Notes under the pieces: model-generated | Told to the model about the DNA's origin: nothing | Database searches by the model: none | What the model saw: the letters and a program-made list of their open reading frames with translations, nothing else | Shown here: positions 39,406-47,832 of the stretch, piece after piece | Layout: each line of letters starts with the position of its first letter | How positions within the stretch are numbered: position 1 is the stretch's first letter | Position numbers and translations under genes: made by a program | Assembly: GCA_003214855.1 (NCBI GenBank) | Contig: QCLC01000003.1 | Span: forward strand, 51,302 to 115,301 | Length of the DNA: 64,000 nucleotides | Reading direction: 5' to 3' | DNA from: Prochlorococcus sp. AG-412-I05 | Lineage (GTDB): Bacteria; Cyanobacteriota; Cyanobacteriia; PCC-6307; Cyanobiaceae

Positions 39406-39834
39406 ATGAGTTTGCAGCCATTTGCTGCACGGGTAGGGCGTTATGGACTAGTCGGGCTAGCAGCGGCAGCCATACACGCAACGCTGCTGGTGCTCTTGGC
39501 AAAGCTCATGCCGCTCTGGCTGAGCAACCTCAGTGGCTTCTTAGCCGCCTCATTGGTCAGCTATCTAGGCCATGCCCTGTACACCTTCCGTACAGAAACA
39601 ACTGGACAGCGCTTCGCACGTCGCTGGTTGCTTCTGCAGTTCAGTGTCAATGTCAGCGTGAGCGCACTGTTGCCATTGGCGCTCAGCCCTTGGACCTCAC
39701 TACCCATCACCAAAGCGATGCTGGTTTTTACACCTACATTGTTCAATGCTTTGATCTGGTCCAGGGCAGCCCAGTTCAGCATGCGCCGACACCAACGATC
39801 TAACAAGACGAGCAACTACATGCCGATGACCTAG
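39406..39834 (+). CDS. GtrA-like membrane flippase
   Basis: A 142-residue integral membrane protein with four hydrophobic helices (about 15-32, 38-58, 78-97, 105-122). The start FAARVGRYGLVGLAAAAIHA and the S-x-x-x-Y-x-x-x-x-x-x-x-TFR segment in ASLVSYLGHALYTFRT are hallmarks of the GtrA family, which moves polyprenyl-phosphate-linked sugars across the inner membrane in O-antigen modification. Its 3' end overlaps the remains of a ChbG/YdjC gene, and a GtrB-like transferase lies just beyond, convergent. Together these suggest a Gtr-type glycan side-chain system. Confidence 0.85.
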   Translation: MSLQPFAARVGRYGLVGLAAAAIHATLLVLLAKLMPLWLSNLSGFLAASLVSYLGHALYTFRTETTGQRFARRWLLLQFSVNVSVSALLPLALSPWTSLPITKAMLVFTPTLFNALIWSRAAQFSMRRHQRSNKTSNYMPMT

Positions 39835-40590
39835 GTCGCACCAAAGCAACCAACACCGCCATCCTTTTTCTCGCTGAGGCCAGTCAGTTGGACAGCGCCA
39901 GCCTCTTGGTCAACGGCACCGCCGTTAACTCCGCGATTGAGGGATGGGAACCCCCCCAACATTCATCTTTGCTTGCACCTTTACCTCTCCGAAGGTCAAC
40001 CAATCGCTGCCCCTCAACAAATCCCCGATCTCATGGATAGCAAAGGACGACTCAAATACTCCTTTGCTGCATTGACCCTGGCGTCCTACCTACCAAAGAA
40101 ATCCTCAAAGAGACAACGACTTGAAAAGCAGCCGCGCTTTGAACTGAATGCACAGATGTAGCGATTTCGGGAGCTCACCGGCAACACGGTCATCGCCATG
40201 GATGGCCACCAACATGTTCATTTGGCAACAATCCTGCTCGATGTCATCCTTTAACTAACCCCTGAACAAGGCATTGGCTGGTTCCGGAGCACTACTGAAC
40301 CTTGGCCCATCGGGCTTTCATGGAGGTATTGGCAAGTGGCTCTAACTCAAGGTGGCTGGCTGAAGTGGTTGGTGCTGCAGTTGCTCAGCCGCAGAGCACA
40401 GCCTGCAATCCGGTGCTTTAGCCTCGCCAGCGATCAGGGCTTCACAGGCGTTCTACCGGTCAGATGTCAGGAGAACCACTCCATGCAGCCTGGAACTTCA
40501 GCAGCAGGTCGCTAAAGCCATGATGCATCCCACCGTTATTTTGCACATCCTGGTGCAAAAATCGATGCTGAGTCGACAACGAGAATAGGG
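39804..40590 (+). pseudogene. Broken ChbG/YdjC-family carbohydrate deacetylase gene
   Basis: Degenerate coding sequence read through several frames. The first part gives LHADDLGRTKATNTAILFLA (39816 on), the metal-binding H-x-DD start of the family. Near a run of seven C at 39950-39956 the frame shifts to NIHLCLHLYLSEGQPIAAPQ, the second family motif, then a TAG at 40159-40161 follows, with DGHQHVHLATILLDVIL beyond it, the third family motif. Later parts are badly decayed. No start codon lies before the first motif; it begins inside the gtrA 3' end. The intact enzyme would have been a metal-dependent sugar deacetylase. Confidence 0.85.
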
Positions 40591-40596
40591 CGCGCT

Positions 40597-41538
40597 TCAA
40601 GAGTTGTGAATGCGGCGGATGAAGTAGTGGGGGCGTGATTTGGCCTCCACATAGATCCGACCGACATATTCCCCGAGCACACCTATGCCGATGAGCTGAA
40701 TCCCGCCGATGAAAAGGACGGTGACCATCAGGGAGGCATAACCCTCGACGTCTACACCAAAAAGGGCAGTGCGAAGAATGATTATCGAGGCATAGACGAG
40801 GCTAAACGACGACACAAACAAGCCGATTACTGTCCAAATCTTGAGTGGCAGCACAGAGAAGGAGAAGATTCCGTCCATGGCATAGCTGAACAATTTGAGC
40901 AGACTCCAGGAGGACTGTCCCCCGCTACGCAGGACTCTTTGATATGGGAGCTCGATACTTCGGAATCCAGTCCAGGGAAGCAGACCTTTGGAAAAGCGAC
41001 TGGACTCGCGCATCGCTGTGATGGCTTGTACGGCGACAGCGTCGAGAAGAACGAGCTGGTCACCGGCCCCTTCTCGAAGCTGAATCGAACCAACTAAGGC
41101 GTTGAACACCCGATAGAACCAGTGAGCGCTGACCACCTTCAGACGCGATTCCTGATCCTGGTCATTGCGCACCGCCGTGACCACTTCAGCGCCAGCATGC
41201 CACTCGTGAACCATCGATTTGATCAGTTCAGGTGGATGCTGAAGATCCGAGTCGATCAACACGGCAGCACCGCAACGACCATTGACGTAATCAAGGCCCG
41301 CCAGCATCCCCGCTTCTTTGCCGAAGTTCCGTGTGAGCTCCAAAAGTGTGACCGGCGATCCAGGATGCGAGCGCATCCATTCCCGAATGCTTTCGACGGT
41401 GGCGTCGGATGAGCCGTCATCGATTAGCACCAACTGGTCCACACCAGCTACCACCAGCACCCTGTCGATGAAGCATGTGATCACATCCTGTTCGTTGAAA
41501 CAGGCCGCCACCACCCACACACCTTCAGGCTTCGGCAT
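40597..41538 (-). CDS. Family 2 polyprenyl-phosphate glycosyltransferase (GtrB-like)
   Basis: Transfers a sugar from a nucleotide donor to undecaprenyl phosphate on the cytoplasmic face. From ATG 41538 (MPKPEGVWVVAACFNEQDV, 313 residues) the GT-A domain has VLIDDGSSDATVESI, ELTRNFGKEAGMLAGLDYV, VLIDSDLQHPPELI (the DxD site) and REGAGDQLVLLDAVAVQAI. Two C-terminal membrane helices (about 225-290) and the ending LGEYVGRIYVEAKSRPHYFI are typical of GtrB/DPMS-like enzymes. An in-frame extension upstream to 41715 has no conserved part and would run into the icd leader. It is convergent with gtrA and divergent from icd. Confidence 0.9.
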   Translation of the reverse strand: MPKPEGVWVVAACFNEQDVITCFIDRVLVVAGVDQLVLIDDGSSDATVESIREWMRSHPGSPVTLLELTRNFGKEAGMLAGLDYVNGRCGAAVLIDSDLQHPPELIKSMVHEWHAGAEVVTAVRNDQDQESRLKVVSAHWFYRVFNALVGSIQLREGAGDQLVLLDAVAVQAITAMRESSRFSKGLLPWTGFRSIELPYQRVLRSGGQSSWSLLKLFSYAMDGIFSFSVLPLKIWTVIGLFVSSFSLVYASIIILRTALFGVDVEGYASLMVTVLFIGGIQLIGIGVLGEYVGRIYVEAKSRPHYFIRRIHNS

Positions 41539-41627
41539 GGGAGATGCATCGTATCGGTCTAACTTTAGTGACCCCCCACCAAGGCATAGGCTCGCCTCAG
41601 CTCGCCTCTCCGTCGCGCACGTTTCCC

Positions 41628-43052
41628 ATGGCTCAGTTCGAAAAGCTCTCCGCCTCAAGCCAGGGCACTGCCATCCGCTTCGTGAACGGCCAACCAGTCG
41701 TACCCAACGAACCAATCATTCCTTTCATCCGAGGCGATGGCACAGGTGTGGACATCTGGCCGGCGACCCAGCGAGTGCTGGATGCAGCTGTAACAAAGGC
41801 CTATCAAGGGGTGCGTCGTATCGAATGGTTCAAGGTCTATGCAGGCGACGAAGCCTGCGATCTTTATGGCACCTACCAGTACCTACCTGAGGACACCCTT
41901 GAAGCGATCCGCACCTATGGGGTCGCCATCAAAGGGCCCCTCACAACTCCCATCGGTGGCGGCATCCGTTCCCTCAATGTGGCCCTACGTCAAATCTTCG
42001 ATTTGTATTCCTGCGTCCGCCCATGTCGTTACTACAAGGGCACACCCAGCCCCCACAAACGGCCTGAGGATCTTGATGTCATCGTCTACCGAGAAAACAC
42101 TGAAGATATCTACATGGGGGTGGAATGGGAAGCCGATGATCCAGTCGGCCAGAACTTGCGCGAACATCTCAACGCAGTCGTCATCCCCGCTAACGGCAAG
42201 TTAGGCAAACGCCAGATTCCTGAGGGCTCAGGCATCGGTATCAAGCCCGTAAGCAAGCACGGCAGCCAGCGTCATATCCGCAAAGCGATCCAACATGCTC
42301 TGCGACTGAAAGGCGACAAGCGCCACGTCACCTTGGTGCACAAAGGCAACATCATGAAGTTCACGGAAGGAGCCTTCCGTGACTGGGGCTATGAACTCGC
42401 CACAAGCGAGTTCCGTGACGTGTGCATTACCGAAAGGGAGAGCTGGATCCTCAGCAATCTTGAGAACGATCCAGAACTGAGCATCCAAGCCAATGCCCGC
42501 ATGATCGAGCCTGGCTACGACAGCCTGACTCCTGAGAAAAAGGCCAGCATCGATGCCGAAGTGCACGCCGTACTGAATGCCATCGGCACCAGTCATGGCC
42601 ACGGCAAATGGAAAGAGATGGTGCTTGTCGATGACCGGATCGCCGACAGCATCTTTCAACAGATCCAAACGCGGCCGCAGGAATACTCGATCCTCGCAAC
42701 GCTCAACCTCAATGGCGACTACATCTCTGACGCCGCTGCGGCGATGGTTGGCGGCTTAGGCATGGCCCCGGGCGCCAACATCGGCGAGAACGCTGCCATC
42801 TTCGAGGCCACCCACGGCACCGCACCGAAACATGCAGGCCTCGACCGCATCAACCCCGGCTCGGTAATCCTCAGCGGCGTGATGATGCTGGAGTTTCTTG
42901 GCTGGCAGGAAGCTGCCGACCTAGTGACCAAGGGATTGAGCGCCGCCATCGCCGACAAACAAGTGACCTATGACCTGGCCCGCCTGATGGAACCAGCAGT
43001 GGAGCCGGTGAGCTGCAGCGGTTTCGCCGAAGCAGTGATTGTTCGCTTCTGA
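41628..43052 (+). CDS. icd: NADP-dependent isocitrate dehydrogenase
   Basis: Oxidative decarboxylation of isocitrate to 2-oxoglutarate, the carbon skeleton for ammonium assimilation in cyanobacteria. From ATG 41628 (MAQFEKLSASSQGTAIRF, 474 residues) it has IPFIRGDGTGVDIWP, the substrate site TTPIGGGIRSLNVALRQIFD, YRENTEDIYMGVEWE, HKGNIMKFTEGAFRDWGYEL, ATLNLNGDYISDAAAAMVGG and FEATHGTAPKHAG. The 28 residues read upstream in frame are untranslated leader in my view, since MAQFEK matches the usual family start. No clear NtcA box (GTA-N8-TAC) was found in the 89-base gap before the start. Product assignment is secure. Confidence 0.96.
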   Translation: MAQFEKLSASSQGTAIRFVNGQPVVPNEPIIPFIRGDGTGVDIWPATQRVLDAAVTKAYQGVRRIEWFKVYAGDEACDLYGTYQYLPEDTLEAIRTYGVAIKGPLTTPIGGGIRSLNVALRQIFDLYSCVRPCRYYKGTPSPHKRPEDLDVIVYRENTEDIYMGVEWEADDPVGQNLREHLNAVVIPANGKLGKRQIPEGSGIGIKPVSKHGSQRHIRKAIQHALRLKGDKRHVTLVHKGNIMKFTEGAFRDWGYELATSEFRDVCITERESWILSNLENDPELSIQANARMIEPGYDSLTPEKKASIDAEVHAVLNAIGTSHGHGKWKEMVLVDDRIADSIFQQIQTRPQEYSILATLNLNGDYISDAAAAMVGGLGMAPGANIGENAAIFEATHGTAPKHAGLDRINPGSVILSGVMMLEFLGWQEAADLVTKGLSAAIADKQVTYDLARLMEPAVEPVSCSGFAEAVIVRF

Positions 43053-43303
43053 ATCAGGCCTATCGCATCCCTGGATCAGCTTCAAGAAGCAAAATGCAAG
43101 ACAAGCATCAGCGATAAGGAACAATTCCAAAACTATTAATAAAAACTTGCAACACGGAATGCTCTGCAATACAAAATCGAGCCCCTGAAGGCAGGCTTAT
43201 TTCATAGCTCAATGACTATGCATCTCATCTATTGCCATGAACTACAAACACTAGCTAAGATAAAATAAACCAAGCAACTTTTTGCGAGAAGCTCAAATCC
43301 TAG

Positions 43304-44806
43304 ATGGCAATTTCCAAAGAATTTATTGCACACGTAAAATCTCCGCCCAGGAATTTAATCACGCTTTTACTATATTCTGCCGGGATATTCTTTATCTTAA
43401 AATCTTTCACATCCATTGAGCTGACTAGCCTATGGAATGACGAGCTCTCAACAGCTGAAAAATCATTCCAAGACTCAATTGACTATCTTTATAATTACCT
43501 AGCCAGAGATACACATCCTCCATTTTACTATCTAGTCATGATGGTTGCTGGCCAAGTTTTTGGCAAAACATTTCTAACTCTTAGAGGCCTTTCTTGGTTT
43601 TCATACTTCGGATCTTGCTTCATAGCTAATTTAGTCATAAGAGAACAAAAGCTAAGGCAACCTTATCCAGCTGCAATGTTCTTATTGACAGCATCAACCC
43701 CATTTGCCTTCAGATATTCATCCGAGGGCAAAGCATATAGCATGATTATGCTGATCATAATGCTTTTCCTTCTATTTCGAACAAAGCTTGAAAATACTAG
43801 CGAAAAGGATAAAAGCTTTGTCCATATTTTTTATACTATCACACTAGCAGCTGCATCTCTGACCCATTTCTATGGATATGCTTTTGCCTTGTGTGCAAGC
43901 ACATGTGATCTGGCATTTAAACGGTATAGATTCACAAAGGCCAATTGCCTGGCCTTAATTCTTCCTACTGCATGGACAATTTCTCATGCCAACTTTTTAA
44001 TCACACAAAAAGGCAGAAAGACTCTCAACCCTACTTCCATAGACACTCTCAAAAGCATTGTCAAGACCTTTTTAGGAAGTAATTGGGAAGCTATATTCAT
44101 CGCAATAGCTTTTGTCCTGATCCTATGTCTTGTCGTATTAAATGCTAAATATTCAAAGAAAATTTTATGCGACTATTCTATAGACGCTTGCTTTCTATTA
44201 ATCACAATCACACTATTGATATCTGTCTTCAAGCCTTCCTCCCATGCACGATACTATATTATTGCTTTGCCAAGCTTTTTGTGTGGAGTAGTTTCATTGG
44301 CCGCCATGGCAATGGAAACAAAAAAAATCCATCTTTTAATTAAGATGCTAATACCAGGATTATTTCTGGCAACCATATTTGATTTCTGGCATCATGCAAC
44401 AACACCTTTTAGGAATCCTCAAATTCTGACAACGAGAAACAAGACCGAGCATAGGACTGCGTCACTTCTAGGTGTAAATTATGATATAAAGCTAAGTCGT
44501 CAATCGAATTCTCTTCAGATATACGATAAAATTCTGACTGCAAGTCAAACAATTCCCAAGCCTTTACCTTCAGAAGAATGGAGAAAAATATCAAGCAAGA
44601 ATAACGACAAAACACTAAAGACTCATTATCAAAACATTCCGGAAGGAGCTGATTTCCTTTATGCACTTTCACGCAACACATACATCAGACGTAACTTCAA
44701 GGAAGATCTATTGACCCTTAAAAGCCTTGGGGCAAAATGCGAAAGGCTGCTGCCAACCATCTCCAATTTAAGAGCTCTACATTGCCATAAGCCAAAAAGC
44801 GATTAG
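43304..44806 (+). CDS. GT-C family membrane glycosyltransferase
   Basis: A 500-residue protein with about ten membrane helices. Just after the first helix it reads LTSLWNDELSTAEKSFQDSI and LARDTHPPFYYLVMMVAGQV; the W-x-DE and the DTHPPFYY motifs are those of PMT/ArnT-like enzymes that take sugars from polyprenyl phosphate in the periplasm. The end (from about 385) is soluble and unrecognised, with a Cys near the C-terminus. Codon use is strikingly AT-rich against icd and glcF on both sides, suggesting recent transfer. With GtrA- and GtrB-like genes 2-4 kb away it could be the third, acceptor-specific part of a Gtr system; that is inference. Confidence 0.78.
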   Translation: MAISKEFIAHVKSPPRNLITLLLYSAGIFFILKSFTSIELTSLWNDELSTAEKSFQDSIDYLYNYLARDTHPPFYYLVMMVAGQVFGKTFLTLRGLSWFSYFGSCFIANLVIREQKLRQPYPAAMFLLTASTPFAFRYSSEGKAYSMIMLIIMLFLLFRTKLENTSEKDKSFVHIFYTITLAAASLTHFYGYAFALCASTCDLAFKRYRFTKANCLALILPTAWTISHANFLITQKGRKTLNPTSIDTLKSIVKTFLGSNWEAIFIAIAFVLILCLVVLNAKYSKKILCDYSIDACFLLITITLLISVFKPSSHARYYIIALPSFLCGVVSLAAMAMETKKIHLLIKMLIPGLFLATIFDFWHHATTPFRNPQILTTRNKTEHRTASLLGVNYDIKLSRQSNSLQIYDKILTASQTIPKPLPSEEWRKISSKNNDKTLKTHYQNIPEGADFLYALSRNTYIRRNFKEDLLTLKSLGAKCERLLPTISNLRALHCHKPKSD

Positions 44807-44835
44807 CCATTTGGTTGACATCTGTTGATTCACGC

Positions 44836-44875
44836 TTCTTCAACTGGTCCAAACAGTCTTGGTCCAGTTGAAGAA
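44836..44875. terminator. Long hairpin after the GT-C gene
   Basis: Arms 44836-44852 and 44859-44875 pair over 17 positions with one T-T mismatch (44848/44863) around a six-base loop, 30 bases after the GT-C stop. There is no T tract of note. It is among the strongest inverted repeats in the window and may end the transcript or mark the edge of the AT-rich insert. Confidence 0.5.
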
Positions 44876-45100
44876 TCTCAAACCCCGATTCCAGACACAC
44901 ACAATTCTGAAGCTTCTGGAATAGTCAGAGCAAGCAGAACTCACAATCAAGGAGCTCAGCGATGCCTCTAGAGGCTATCTTTCCTCTATGAATTAGCTCG
45001 CTGAATCAACCGGCTCTAGAGGAAGCCAACTAAAACCGCTTGACCAAGAGGATTGCAAGGTTCAAGTCGCGATCTTGATGATCACGCCAGACTAAATCCT

Positions 45101-46546
45101 ATGAACGCAAGTACTCAAATCGATTCATCCCCGCAAACAGCACTACTAGGCCTAGCCGACCGTGCCACTGACCCCTGCGTGCACTGCGGTTTCTGCCTGC
45201 CAACCTGCGCCAGTTACCGAGTGCTGGGCACTGAAATGGATTCACCGCGAGGGCGAATCCATACCCTCAAGGCGATCGACAACGGTGAGCTGGAGCTTGA
45301 TGCCACGGTCGCTAGTCACTTCGACTCCTGCCTAGGTTGCTTTGCCTGTGTGAGTGCCTGCCCCTCAGGCGTTCGCTACGACCAGCTCATCGAGGCCACG
45401 CGCCCTTTACTGAACCAAGCAGAACTTCGCAGCCCCTGCCAGAACCACTTTCGCCAAGTCCTGCTGAAATTGCTCCCCTATCCCGGCCGACTGCGCGCCC
45501 TTCTGCAACCTTTGCGTGCCTACGCGGGTACACCAATACAAGCGCTCAGCCGCCGCCTCGGTATCAACAAAATTCTTGGGCCCCAACTCGAAGCGATGGA
45601 GGCCTTGTTGCCTGCTCTTGCAGCAGAAAATTTTCAAGATGATCTGCAGGTTCTCCACCCCGCCATAGGTCAACGCCGCAGCAGAGTGGGGCTTGTTCTT
45701 GGCTGTGTGCAACGTTGCTTCGATCCCAACGTGAACCAAGCCACTATTGCCGTGCTGCAAGCCAATGGCTTTGAAGTCGTTGTGCCGAAAGATCAAGGCT
45801 GCTGCGGCGCCGTCTCCCACCACCAGGGGCAACTCAAACAAACCCGAGAGCTAGCCGAGAAGCTTGTCAAAAGCTTTGCCAATGTTGTCGGCCCAGGGCG
45901 ACCTGCTGGAGCCGAGCCATTAGAGGCTGTGCTGGTGGCCGCCTCGGGCTGTGGCCACACCATGAAGGCCTACGGCGAACTCCTCAATGAGAAAAAAGGG
46001 TTCAACATTCCTGTTTTCGATGTGCATGAATTCCTGGCGGAACACGGACTCGACAGCAACTTTCAGCAAAGCCTTCAGCCTCTTCCCCATCACAATGGGC
46101 AGCCTGCCAGTCCCCAAACTCCTCTGAAAGTTGCATACCACGATGCCTGCCACATGATTCATGGCCAAGGAATCCAAGCCCAACCAAGACAACTATTGAA
46201 GGCCATTCCACATCTAGTTTTGAACGAAGCCACAGAAGCCGGAGTTTGCTGTGGGAGCGCAGGAATTTATAACTTGGTCAACCCTCAAGAAGCTGCCGAA
46301 CTGGGGAGAATCAAGGTTGCTGACCTCAGCAACACTGGGGCGGAGCTGATTGCCAGCGCCAACATTGGCTGCACCTTGCAGCTCCGCCGCCATCTGGATG
46401 GTGATGTGGCCGTCGCCCATCCAATGGAACTACTGGCCTGTGCCGCCGGCCTCCATCAATCGCCAGGCATCCAAAAGGGTTTGAGAATCACCAAGATTTC
46501 CGGGGAAGGTAAGGATCGGCAGATCAACCAATCCATCTCCAGCTAA
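45101..46546 (+). CDS. glcF: Glycolate oxidase iron-sulfur subunit
   Basis: Electron-transfer subunit of glycolate dehydrogenase in photorespiration. From ATG 45101 (MNASTQIDSSPQTALLG, 481 residues) it has two 4Fe-4S motifs, DPCVHCGFCLPTCASYR (about 23-39) and DSCLGCFACVSACPSGVRYD (about 73-92), and two CCG domains with DQGCCGAVSHHQG, AYHDACHMIHGQG and EAGVCCGSAGIYNLV. The usual end HPMELLA lies near 46430, but the frame continues about 30 residues, so the last 117 bases overlap the convergent kinase-like gene. An upstream in-frame ATG at 45053 is unlikely. glcE follows on the same strand beyond that antisense gene. Confidence 0.94.
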   Translation: MNASTQIDSSPQTALLGLADRATDPCVHCGFCLPTCASYRVLGTEMDSPRGRIHTLKAIDNGELELDATVASHFDSCLGCFACVSACPSGVRYDQLIEATRPLLNQAELRSPCQNHFRQVLLKLLPYPGRLRALLQPLRAYAGTPIQALSRRLGINKILGPQLEAMEALLPALAAENFQDDLQVLHPAIGQRRSRVGLVLGCVQRCFDPNVNQATIAVLQANGFEVVVPKDQGCCGAVSHHQGQLKQTRELAEKLVKSFANVVGPGRPAGAEPLEAVLVAASGCGHTMKAYGELLNEKKGFNIPVFDVHEFLAEHGLDSNFQQSLQPLPHHNGQPASPQTPLKVAYHDACHMIHGQGIQAQPRQLLKAIPHLVLNEATEAGVCCGSAGIYNLVNPQEAAELGRIKVADLSNTGAELIASANIGCTLQLRRHLDGDVAVAHPMELLACAAGLHQSPGIQKGLRITKISGEGKDRQINQSISS

Positions 46547-47818
46547 AGGCCGCACCAACGACAAGCCTGGCAAGATTTGCCCCTCCAGCTGCACCATCTC
46601 CAAGCCCAGCCCTTCTGCCAAGAGAGTATGGGTTGTAATTCCACCCTTACTGATCAAATAGCCCAACTTCGGCGCGAGAGCAGCCGCCAGACGAGCCATC
46701 AATTGAGCCAAAGCAACGCCAAAGCTCAGCCTTGCCGCTGATGTTGAGCAATCCAATTCACCACGACTCGTGAACAACACCGGTGTACGACCAATGGCAA
46801 GCACCTCGCCAAGCTGATTGAAGCAATGCTGCTCCAATTCAGCCAAGCGCCCATCAGACAAGCCCCTCTGCAAGATCTGCGCCAAGCGGGGAACTGGCAA
46901 TTCCACCCCCATGCACTCTGGCGCCTCGAGTAAACATTCCAACTGAGCATCAGCCAAAGGAACGTGAGAACCAACCATCACCAACCCAGGCCATCGTTGA
47001 CCTGAGTGATCGCTACGTCGCATGCCAGCCAAACCATCAGCAGCAAGAGGTTGGGGTGCAAGCTCTGCCAAAGCATTGAGCAAGCTTGCTGCAGATCGAA
47101 ACAGAAAACGCTTATGACCAACCAACTGCCTTACCGCATCTGCTAAGGCCAGCAATTGCTCAGAACGCTCCGCATCCACCACCACAAACTGATTGTGATG
47201 AAGCCGAGCCAACCAACGACGCAACTCTGTGCGGCCTGTCTTCAATGGCTTCGCAGCATCTTGATTTTCAACAGCCGCATCCAACTGCGCAAGGCAGAGG
47301 CGCTGAACAGTTTGAGCTCGGATCTGCCCACCACTTTTCTCCTCTAGCCAAGCAGGGAGATCACTGGTGCTGTAACCAAACAAGCGATCTTTGGCAAAAG
47401 CACTGGAATGCACCGGCTTGCCATCAAGCAAATGCACGCCATTCACCGTGGTGCGCCCTCCTTCGAGGAAGGCAGGAACATGCAGCGTCGCATCGAAGGG
47501 GCCGAGCTCCTCAGCGATCACCTCAGGCTCCAAAACGCCATGACCGCGCAGCGTGGAGTCACCACGACTCACCACAACAACTTCCGCTGCTGACATCCCT
47601 TCCGCCGCCAATGCTTGCCGCAAAGCAGAACAAATCTCACGATTGCGGGATGCCGCCTGAGCAGGGGCTAACGCACGTGTGTTGGCCAGCAGAAACAAGA
47701 GTGGCGAAGGGTGGCGCAACCCATGCCGCAACACATCAACATCCCAGCGCAGCAGCAGCAGACAGCCATGCACAGTCTGGGAGCCGGTGGGATCGTCATC
47801 AAGCACCACAATCTTCAT
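46430..47818 (-). CDS. Four-carbon acid sugar kinase family protein (OtnK/YgbK-like)
   Basis: Member of the DUF1537 kinase family, which phosphorylates threonate, erythronate, 3-oxo-tetronate or related acids. From ATG 47818 (MKIVVLDDDPTGSQTVHG, 462 residues) the N-terminal DDDPTGS motif is clear, then SRGDSTLRGH, PAFLEGGRTTVNGVHL and a C-terminal ATP-binding part with LISKGGITTHTLLAEGLG and LTFPGNLGD. The in-frame extension to 47998 is rejected: it runs antisense into glcE. The gene sits between and opposite to glcF and glcE, overlapping glcF by 117 bases and leaving 14 bases to the glcE start. The substrate is unknown; a C2-C4 hydroxy-acid link to glycolate metabolism is a guess. Confidence 0.85.
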   Translation of the reverse strand: MKIVVLDDDPTGSQTVHGCLLLLRWDVDVLRHGLRHPSPLLFLLANTRALAPAQAASRNREICSALRQALAAEGMSAAEVVVVSRGDSTLRGHGVLEPEVIAEELGPFDATLHVPAFLEGGRTTVNGVHLLDGKPVHSSAFAKDRLFGYSTSDLPAWLEEKSGGQIRAQTVQRLCLAQLDAAVENQDAAKPLKTGRTELRRWLARLHHNQFVVVDAERSEQLLALADAVRQLVGHKRFLFRSAASLLNALAELAPQPLAADGLAGMRRSDHSGQRWPGLVMVGSHVPLADAQLECLLEAPECMGVELPVPRLAQILQRGLSDGRLAELEQHCFNQLGEVLAIGRTPVLFTSRGELDCSTSAARLSFGVALAQLMARLAAALAPKLGYLISKGGITTHTLLAEGLGLEMVQLEGQILPGLSLVRPLAGDGLVDLPILTFPGNLGDSQTLLDAWRLMEAGGTGQ

Positions 47819-47832
47819 GGCACCATCGTGAC

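Noticed and set aside
41539..41715. 59-residue N-terminal extension of the GtrB-like glycosyltransferase
   Set aside because: Arg-rich and unconserved; the family starts just before VWVVAACFNEQ, matching ATG 41538.
47086..47832. Long plus-strand open frame in phase with glcE, antisense to the kinase-like gene
   Set aside because: The 249 extra residues show no family similarity, are rich in His/Gln/Pro as expected of an antisense shadow, and the FAD domain starts only after 47833.
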